Positions 1-6,286 of a stretch of DNA of 6,286 nt are shown here, one piece after another (the first letter of the stretch is position 1; each line of letters begins with the position of its first letter). The stretch spans positions 1 to 6,286 of the forward strand of contig PMBP01000417.1 in NCBI GenBank assembly GCA_003152975.1, given 5' to 3'. Source of the DNA: Phycisphaerales bacterium (lineage in GTDB: Bacteria > Planctomycetota > Phycisphaerae > Sedimentisphaerales > Anaerohalosphaeraceae). Under the pieces are notes generated by a model, which saw nothing but the letters and a program-made list of their open reading frames with translations, was not told where the DNA came from and did no database searches. The position numbers and the translations under genes are program-made.

Positions 1-1
1 C

Positions 2-1645
2 TGGGAGTCGCTCAAGCAGTACCGCGTGCCGTCGTGGTTCGAGGATGACAAGTTTGGGATCTTCATCCACTGGGGGGTGTATGCGGTGCCGGCGTTCGGC
101 AACGAGTGGTATCCGCGGAACATGTACCTCAAGGGCGAGGCGGCGTACGAGCATCACCGCAAGACTTACGGTGACCAAAAAACTTTCGGGTACAAGGATT
201 TTATCCCGAAGTTCACGGCCGAGAAGTGGGACCCGCAGGCGTGGGCGGAGCTGTTTGCGCAGGCGGGGGCGCGGTTTGTGGTTCCGGTGGCGGAGCATCA
301 CGACGGGTTTGCGATGTACGATTCGAGCCACACGGAGTTTTCGGCGGCAAAGATGGGGCCGAAGCGCGACATCGCGGGGGAACTGGCCAAGGCGGTGCGG
401 GCCAAGGGGATGCGGTTTGGATTATCAAGTCATTATGCCTTCAATTACTATTATTATACCCACAGCGACGAGTTCGACACCATCGATCCGAAGTTTGTGG
501 GCTTGTATAACAAGCCGCACGACGAAAAAGCCCCGGCCAGCGAGGAATTCATGAATTTGTGGCTGGCGCGGACGACGGAGATTATCGACAAGTATCAGCC
601 GGATATTCTGTGGTTTGATTTCTGTTTCGAGCGGCCGGAGTTTGAGCCGTACCGGCAGAAGATCGGGGCGTATTATTACAACAAGGGCGTCGAGTGGAAC
701 AAGGGCGTGGTGCTGCAGCACAAGCACGAGGCGTTTCCGGAAGGGACGGCGGTGCTGGATGTCGAGCGGGGCAAGCTGGACGCGATTCGGCCGATGATCT
801 GGCAGACGGACACCTCGATCAGCCGCAAGAGCTGGGGGTACATCGACAACGACGAGTTCAAGAGCGCCGATTCGCTGGTGGACGATCTGGTGGATATCGT
901 CAGCAAGAACGGGGCGCTGCTGCTGAACATCGGGCCCAGGGCCGACGGGACGATCCCCGATGAGGCCCGCGACCGGCTGTTAGCGATCGGCAAGTGGCTC
1001 AAGGCCAACGGCGAGGCGATTTACGGTACGCGGCCGTGGCGGGTCTATGGCGAGGGGCCGACGAAATTCAAGGCGGGGCCGATGGCCGAGGGCGAGGCCA
1101 AGCCGTTTACGGCGGCGGACATCCGGTTTACGCGGAAAGGGAATCTTTTGTATGCGATTTGTCTGGATAAGCCGGCCGAGGCCGTGCGGATCGAGGCGCT
1201 GGGCAAAGCTTCGGCGGCGGGGATCGAGATCGTTGCGATCAAGCGGCTTGGGGCGGCCGAGCCATTGGTCTGGAGCTGCGATGATAACGCCTTGACGATC
1301 CGGATGCCGGCGGCGCTGGAGGGCGAGTATGCGTTCGTGTTTTCGATCGGCCTGAAGGGTTGTCTGCTGGGCAAGCCGCGGCTGTCGGTCGGCGCTGACG
1401 GCAAAACGCTGGCGGCCGAGCTGGATGTGGAGAACTTCGAGGGGCAAAATTATTCGGCGACGCTAAGCTGCTTTGTCAATGGCAAGGCGATCGCGACGCG
1501 CAAGGTGGTCGTGGCTCCGCAGGCGCGGCAGTCGTTGCAGTTTACCGGCGAGCTGCCGGCCGAGGGGCTGGTGGAGGTGGTCGTGGGGACCGACGAGGTC
1601 AAGTCGCCCGCGGCCAAGCTGGAACGAGCGGCGGCCAAGCCATGA
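2..1645 (+). CDS. GH29 family alpha-L-fucosidase (5' end outside window)
   Basis: A retaining glycoside hydrolase predicted to release alpha-L-fucose from glycans. The frame is open from base 2 and reads WESLKQYRVPSWFEDDKFG, the usual GH29 opening, so the true start and any signal peptide lie upstream; the GTG at 26 is internal. Numbering from that GTG codon: FGIFIHWG (about 10-17), EHHDGF (90-95), DILWFDF with the expected nucleophile Asp198, SWGY (269-272) and the LLNIGPRADGTIP block (299-311) that closes the (beta/alpha)8 barrel. Residues about 335-440 form the usual C-terminal beta-sandwich. About 100 further residues (440-539) resemble an added Ig/CARDB-like beta domain, which is inference from beta-rich pattern only. 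The acid/base residue is uncertain; Glu247 in DVERG is a candidate. The stop overlaps the next gene's ATG. Family is confident; substrate linkage is unknown. Confidence 0.92.
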   Translation, partial: WESLKQYRVPSWFEDDKFGIFIHWGVYAVPAFGNEWYPRNMYLKGEAAYEHHRKTYGDQKTFGYKDFIPKFTAEKWDPQAWAELFAQAGARFVVPVAEHHDGFAMYDSSHTEFSAAKMGPKRDIAGELAKAVRAKGMRFGLSSHYAFNYYYYTHSDEFDTIDPKFVGLYNKPHDEKAPASEEFMNLWLARTTEIIDKYQPDILWFDFCFERPEFEPYRQKIGAYYYNKGVEWNKGVVLQHKHEAFPEGTAVLDVERGKLDAIRPMIWQTDTSISRKSWGYIDNDEFKSADSLVDDLVDIVSKNGALLLNIGPRADGTIPDEARDRLLAIGKWLKANGEAIYGTRPWRVYGEGPTKFKAGPMAEGEAKPFTAADIRFTRKGNLLYAICLDKPAEAVRIEALGKASAAGIEIVAIKRLGAAEPLVWSCDDNALTIRMPAALEGEYAFVFSIGLKGCLLGKPRLSVGADGKTLAAELDVENFEGQNYSATLSCFVNGKAIATRKVVVAPQARQSLQFTGELPAEGLVEVVVGTDEVKSPAAKLERAAAKP

Positions 1646-2485
1646 GCTTTGTGCGGACGCGGATGGTTTTTGCCGAGGGCTGGCAGGAGCGGTTTGCGGG
1701 GTGGGGGTTGCGGCGGTTCGAGGACTTCTTCGACCACGACGAGGGCCTGCTGATCAACCGCAACACCAAGCGGAATGTCGTCGAGATGCGGCTGGGGGGC
1801 GGCGAGAATCCGGAGATTTTCTATCGGAAACTATTTTTCAGTCCGCACTGGAAGGATGTGTGGTTTACGCTGCGGAATTTCGGGGCGATCTGTTCTCAGG
1901 CGGCGTGCGAGTGGAAGAACGCGCACGCACTGTTGGACCTTGGGGTGGAGACTTACCGGCCGGTTTGTTATGGCGAAGAGACGATGTTCGGGATCGAGCG
2001 GCGGTCGTTTTTCGTAACCGCCCGGCTTGCGGGGCCTTGCCTGACCGACTGGCTGCGGGAGAACCGGCCGGACTCGAAATCGCAGAACCTGACGATGATG
2101 ATCCTGGAGCTGGGACGGTTGTTTCGGCGGGTGCACGATGCGGGGATTCGATTGCCGGATTTATATGTCTGGCATGTCTTTTTGACGGGACGGCAACCAT
2201 GGAGCCCGGAATCGTTTGCACTCATTGACCTGCACCGGATGATGGTCAGGCGGAAAGATCCGGCCCAGCGGGCCAGCGACCTGGGGGCGTTTTTGTATAG
2301 CATGGCCGAGCCGTTCTTCGACGAGCGGCTGCGGAAGTTGCTGGTGGATTCGTATCTCGAGAATGGACTTGACGGCAATCGCGAGAGATTTTGTGCGGCG
2401 GTCGATCGGCGGCGGCGGACGCTGGAACGACGCCGGCAGATTCCGGAGTATGCACGAACCGACGAGTCCACCAAAGCCGACGCGA

Positions 2486-2508
<23 letters not shown>
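1642..2508 (+). CDS. Lipopolysaccharide kinase (Kdo/WaaP) family protein
   Basis: A 288-residue protein with the compact kinase fold of the Kdo/WaaP/InaA family, whose characterised members phosphorylate lipid A-core sugars at the inner membrane. Visible landmarks: YRKLFF with candidate ATP-binding Lys63; Glu90 in ACEWKNA (the alpha-C Glu position); [13 protein letters not shown] (101-113), the family's 'G-x-x-T-x-x-P-v-x-x-G-E' stretch; [11 protein letters not shown] with catalytic-loop Asp173 and His178; and ALIDLHRM with Asp196 as the metal-binding Asp, where WaaP-type enzymes also have IDLHR. All key acidic residues are present, so it is probably active. The ATG at 1642 overlaps the fucosidase stop (ATGA) and has no good ribosome-binding site, which suggests translational coupling. 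The Arg-rich C-terminus (256-265) and the last eight residues run into the opposite-strand thrC. The substrate could be Kdo, heptose or another sugar; not decidable here. Confidence 0.85.
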
Positions 2509-3838
<1,330 letters not shown>

Positions 3839-3996
3839 TGCGATAACTTTCTTCCAATATCTTTACAGCCGAGCGGCCGAGCAATTCCGGCCTCTCTATA
3901 CTCTTTCTTTCATCGACCCGAACGGATGCCGCGAATAGTAAAAATCAATCCGAAGTTGGGGTTATCCGTTCGAGGTTTACGACTTGGTCCCATAAT
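3839..3996 (-). promoter_or_regulatory. thrC upstream spacer / possible leader
   Basis: This 158-base spacer separates the HAD stop from the thrC ATG and is the only non-trivial gap inside the minus-strand cluster. It is more AT-rich than its neighbours. TATAGA (complement of about 3895-3900) and TACTATTC (complement of about 3933-3940) are -10-like, but neither has a convincing -35 at proper spacing, so no promoter is called firmly. I saw no threonine/isoleucine-rich leader peptide and no T-box signature. It contains the inverted repeat annotated separately. Confidence 0.4.
3916..3976 (-). repeat. Inverted repeat upstream of thrC (12-bp arms, one bulge)
   Basis: The arms are ACCCGAACGGAT (3916-3927) and ATCCGTTCGAGGT (3964-3976). 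They pair over 12 bp if the A at 3973 is bulged; the inner 9 bp are perfect. The 36-base loop holds, on the minus-strand transcript, a small CAAC-UUCG-G(A)UUG hairpin (3946-3958) followed by five U (3944-3940). It could be a leader RNA structure, a weak terminator of the HAD unit or an operator. No U-run follows the large stem itself. Confidence 0.45.
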
Positions 3997-4788
3997 CTAC
4001 GCCGGAGTGCTCCTGTTATCGAGGATCGCGGGAAGTTCGGCGAGGCGGTCGATGCAGAGGACACCTTCGGGTGGGCGTTTGCCGGCGTTGGTGTGTGCCG
4101 ACAACAAGACCGGGATCATCCCGGCGGCACGCGAGCCGCGGACATCGGCGCCGATACGGTCGCCGACGAAGAGGGTCTGGGCCGGGGGGACGCCGAGACG
4201 GCGGGCGGCTTCGTGGAAGAACCGAAGGTCGGGCTTGCGGAATCCGAATTCGTAGGAGAACATCCGGACCGGGAAAAAGTCCAGGAGGCCGAGCTGCCGG
4301 AGGTGTTGGTCCATCGCGGAGGCGTGGATGAACGAATTGGAGAGGATCCCGAGTTTGAGGCCGCGGTCGGCCAGTTGCTGCAGCGTCTGGGGCAGGTCCG
4401 GCTCGACTTGCACCTGCTGGGCGAGCGGCCGATACCATGCCTCCTCCAGACCCAGCCACTGCGGATCTGTGAGCCGAAACCCTTTCTTTTCACCGTGGCG
4501 CCGCAGGACGGCCAGAGAGTCAAAATCGCATTTATGAATCCACGAATGCAGGATATTCCATCGCAGGCCTATCCAGTTAACCACCCAGTACCGGGCAAAC
4601 GAACCGACGGGCTGGCCGAGCCCCTTGAGATAATCGTAGGACAGCCGAGCGGCCTGATTGAACAGCGTCTGCGGGCACAGACGGCCGAAGCGGAGCAGGG
4701 TTTCGCCGAGGTCGAACAGAACCGCGCGCACCGGCGAGCCGGCCGCAAGCAGCGGTTCGGTGTCCGGTGAACGGTCCGAATCCCGCAC
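3997..4788 (-). CDS. HAD-superfamily (subfamily IA-like) hydrolase
   Basis: A 263-residue predicted phosphohydrolase of the haloacid dehalogenase superfamily. Motif I is VLFDLGETLL with nucleophile Asp26. The usual general acid/base Asp two residues on is Gly28, a variant found in other HAD proteins of the FDLGxT/V type. Motif II is ILSNS (Ser150), motif III GFRKPD (Lys185) and motif IV VGDRIGADVRG (Asp210, Asp215). Residues about 35-130 form a helical C1 cap, consistent with small phosphorylated substrates. The start is GTG at 4788: a GAGGT ribosome-binding site lies 6 bases upstream and an in-frame stop (complement of 4798-4800) excludes a longer form. Only 4 bases separate it from the upstream synthase stop, so co-expression is very likely. 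The substrate is unknown; an amino-acid or central-metabolism phosphate is conceivable from context only. Confidence 0.85.
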   Translation of the reverse strand: MRDSDRSPDTEPLLAAGSPVRAVLFDLGETLLRFGRLCPQTLFNQAARLSYDYLKGLGQPVGSFARYWVVNWIGLRWNILHSWIHKCDFDSLAVLRRHGEKKGFRLTDPQWLGLEEAWYRPLAQQVQVEPDLPQTLQQLADRGLKLGILSNSFIHASAMDQHLRQLGLLDFFPVRMFSYEFGFRKPDLRFFHEAARRLGVPPAQTLFVGDRIGADVRGSRAAGMIPVLLSAHTNAGKRPPEGVLCIDRLAELPAILDNRSTPA

Positions 4789-4792
4789 GGGC

Positions 4793-6118
4793 TTACCTCA
4801 GCGGGGGAAGCGTGGCGCCGAACGCCTCGCGGATCCAGCGGTCCATCTCGTCATCGGAGATGGCCGAGGCGCGTTCGGCGGCATATTCGACATCGATCTT
4901 GTCCTTGATGTAGCCGACGCGGGGGTCGTGCTTGGGGATATCGATGACGAACTTCTGTTCGATGTAGTGCTTGATTCCGGCGGCGCCGCTCTTGTCGGTG
5001 ATGGCCACACCGGCGGGGCGCTTGAGGAGTTTGAGGGTGTCGAAGCAGTTGTAGATTTCCTCGTTCTTGAGCAGGCCGTCGGCGTGGATGCCGGCGCGGG
5101 TGACATTGAAATCGCGCCCGACCAGCGGATAATTGGCCGGGATGCCGAAGCTCAATTCTTTCTGGGCATAGTTGTACAGCTCGGTGATCGCGGCGTAGTT
5201 GATCTTCGGGTTGGTGCCGCGGAGCTGGGCGTGTTCGATGACCAGGGCTTCCAGCGGCGGATTGCCCGTCCGTTCGCCCATGCCGAAGATGGCGCAGTTG
5301 GCGGCGCAGCAGCCGTAGAGCCAGGCGGCGGCGGCGTTGACTTCGACTTTGTGCAGGTCGTTGTGTCCGTGCCATTCGAGCCACTCGCCCGGCACGCCGA
5401 TCTTGCGGAGGCCGTTGACCAGTTTGGGGACGCTGCGGGGCAGGGCCACGCCGGGGAAGGGCAGGCCAAAGCCGAGCGTATCGCACAGCCGCATCTTGAC
5501 GGGCCGCTTGTACTGCTGCGAGAGCTTCATCAGTTCCTGAGCGAACGGCAGAATGAAGCCGGCATAGTCGGCTCGTGTGACATCTTCGAAGTGGCATCGC
5601 GGGTTGACGCCGTTATCGAGCGCGGCCTTGACGATATCCAGATAATCCTGGAGGGCCTGGGCGCGAGTGCGTTTGAGCTTGAGGAAGACATGGTAGTCGC
5701 TGGCGGAGGTCAGGATGCCGGTTTCGGCCAGGCCCAGTTCCTTGACGAAACGGAAATCGGCGGCGACGGCGCGGATCCAGCCGGTCACTTCGGGATACTT
5801 GTAGCCGCGGGCCTTGCACAGCTCGACGGCCTTCTGGTCTTTTTTCGAATACAGGAAGAACTCGCACTGGCGGATGAGGCCGGTACCGCCGTCGATCTCG
5901 TGGAGGAAGTCGTAGATCCGCAGGACCTGTTCGGGCGTATAAGGGGGGCGGGCCTGCTGGCCGTCGCGGAAGGTCGTATCCGTGATCCAGATATCCTTCG
6001 GATTCTCCATCGGCACTTCGACACCGTCGAAGATGACCTTGGGAAACTCGGTGTAGGGGAAGGTCTCCCGGTACAGATTCGGCCGCTCAATGTCCTGCAG
6101 TTTGTACTGTTCTGTCAT
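4793..6118 (-). CDS. DRE-TIM metallolyase: Re-citrate / isopropylmalate / homocitrate synthase-like
   Basis: A 441-residue acyl-CoA:2-oxoacid condensing enzyme of the HMGL-like (LeuA) superfamily. The metal and substrate site starts at ITDTTFRDGQQ (45-55, Asp47, Arg51, Asp52). Further conserved blocks are RCHFED (174-179), LCDTLGFG (211-218), WHGHND with metal-binding His250 and His252, and GMGERTGNPPLE (279-290). GRDFNVTRAGIHADGLLKNE (334-353) is the family's C-terminal subdomain motif with its His. The typical LeuA regulatory domain is absent: the protein ends about 85 residues after that motif. The WHGHND-DLHKVEVNAA arrangement and DGQQARPPYT wording resemble the Re-citrate synthase-like branch more than LeuA (HCHND-LG); this is from memory of family sequences, not an alignment. 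Start chosen at 6118: AGGAG lies 7 bases upstream, while a longer open frame to 6256 would run into tRNA-Leu. It is followed after 4 bases by the HAD gene. Confidence 0.85.
   Translation of the reverse strand: MTEQYKLQDIERPNLYRETFPYTEFPKVIFDGVEVPMENPKDIWITDTTFRDGQQARPPYTPEQVLRIYDFLHEIDGGTGLIRQCEFFLYSKKDQKAVELCKARGYKYPEVTGWIRAVAADFRFVKELGLAETGILTSASDYHVFLKLKRTRAQALQDYLDIVKAALDNGVNPRCHFEDVTRADYAGFILPFAQELMKLSQQYKRPVKMRLCDTLGFGLPFPGVALPRSVPKLVNGLRKIGVPGEWLEWHGHNDLHKVEVNAAAAWLYGCCAANCAIFGMGERTGNPPLEALVIEHAQLRGTNPKINYAAITELYNYAQKELSFGIPANYPLVGRDFNVTRAGIHADGLLKNEEIYNCFDTLKLLKRPAGVAITDKSGAAGIKHYIEQKFVIDIPKHDPRVGYIKDKIDVEYAAERASAISDDEMDRWIREAFGATLPPLR
4795..4799 (-). promoter_or_regulatory. Ribosome-binding site of the HAD gene
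   Basis: GAGGT on the minus strand, 6 bases before the GTG start at 4788. It overlaps the TAA stop of the upstream synthase gene. It supports the GTG start and suggests coupled translation. Confidence 0.7.
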
Positions 6119-6229
6119 TTCCATTCTCCTGTTTCGATCACGACACCGACGATGCGATTGTCTAATCCTCTCCAGCAGTTCTCCTGATCCATCGATCCCC
6201 GCAGGGCAGTCCCTCACCCAACCACGGTA
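6119..6229 (-). other. Spacer between tRNA-Leu and the synthase gene
   Basis: 111 bases with the synthase ribosome-binding site at its gene-proximal end. I see only a short CCC-TGC-GGG hairpin (complement of about 6199-6207) with no U-run, so no clear terminator after the tRNA. I also see no promoter with good -35 and -10 boxes. Read-through from the tRNA or a non-sigma70 promoter is possible. Confidence 0.4.
6126..6130 (-). promoter_or_regulatory. Ribosome-binding site deciding the synthase start
   Basis: AGGAG on the minus strand lies 7 bases before the ATG at 6118, but only 1 base before the alternative ATG at 6124. Spacing therefore favours the 6118 start (protein beginning MTEQYK) over MEMTEQ or the longer frame. 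Confidence 0.75.
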
Positions 6230-6286
6230 TAGCCGAGGAGGGAATCGAACCCTCACGCCCTTTCAGGCAGGGGATTTTAAGTCCCC
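6230..6286 (-). tRNA. tRNA-Leu (anticodon UAA), 3' part only
   Basis: On the minus strand the window edge cuts the gene at the anticodon stem. Visible parts are: anticodon stem GGGGA/TCCCC around the loop CTTAAAA (anticodon TAA at 6277-6279); a 15-base long variable arm, typical of class II tRNAs (6255-6269); T-arm GAGGG-TTCGATT-CCCTC (6238-6254); acceptor 3' strand CTCGGCT (6231-6237); and discriminator A at 6230. CCA is not encoded: the next bases are TAC. The anticodon reads UUA leucine codons. The acceptor 5' strand and D-arm lie beyond the window. Confidence 0.93.

Noticed and set aside
26..28. GTG as the true start of the fucosidase
   Set aside because: The eight codons before it (WESLKQYR) are open and match the usual GH29 N-terminal sequence, and no ribosome-binding site precedes it.
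418..465. AT-rich patch inside the GC-rich fucosidase gene
   Set aside because: It encodes an aromatic run (AFNYYYYT) whose codons are AT-rich; the frame is intact and GH29 proteins have an aromatic stretch near here, so no inserted element is needed.
3869..3883. GCCGAGC tandem repeat in the thrC spacer
   Set aside because: Two 7-base copies in GC-rich DNA are too short to call a repeat or operator.
4658..6187. Long plus-strand open frame opposite the synthase gene
   Set aside because: It is an antisense shadow: its Gly/Ala/Val/Asp-rich product mirrors the codon use of the minus-strand gene, which has clear catalytic motifs. The same applies to the long plus-strand frame over 2957-4255.
6119..6256. 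N-terminal extension of the synthase reading frame (46 extra codons)
   Set aside because: It would overlap the 3' end of tRNA-Leu, has no family similarity, and the AGGAG at 6126-6130 places the start at 6118.

Overview
The window is GC-rich bacterial DNA with tightly packed genes. It holds five protein-coding genes and the 3' part of a tRNA. A zinc-ribbon threonine synthase, a WaaP/Kdo-kinase-type protein, a GH29 alpha-L-fucosidase and a Re-citrate-synthase/LeuA-like condensing enzyme together suggest a Gram-negative-type environmental bacterium. My best guess is the PVC group (Planctomycetota/Phycisphaerae-like). This rests on gene content and style only and has low to moderate confidence.

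Left part (1-2508, plus strand): a GH29 alpha-L-fucosidase whose 5' end lies outside the window is followed, with a 4-base ATGA stop/start overlap, by a lipopolysaccharide-kinase-family protein (eukaryotic-like kinase fold, Kdo/WaaP branch). The two genes look translationally coupled.

Middle and right part (2486-6286, minus strand, read right to left): a tRNA-Leu(UAA) is cut by the window edge. It is followed by a DRE-TIM metallolyase of the isopropylmalate/homocitrate/Re-citrate synthase superfamily (4793-6118), a HAD phosphatase starting 4 bases after it (3997-4788), a 158-base spacer, and threonine synthase (2486-3838). The last codons of thrC overlap the last codons of the kinase gene tail to tail by 23 bases, so the two transcription units converge with no spacer.

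The minus-strand genes look metabolic: acyl-CoA/2-oxoacid condensation, an unassigned phosphatase and threonine formation. The plus-strand pair looks like sugar or glycan handling. The most rewarding points are the true reaction of the condensing enzyme (Re-citrate synthase is a serious candidate), its coupled HAD phosphatase, the structured thrC leader, and the fucosidase-kinase coupling. I found no mobile element, CRISPR array or defence system, and nothing that clearly amounts to an undescribed system.
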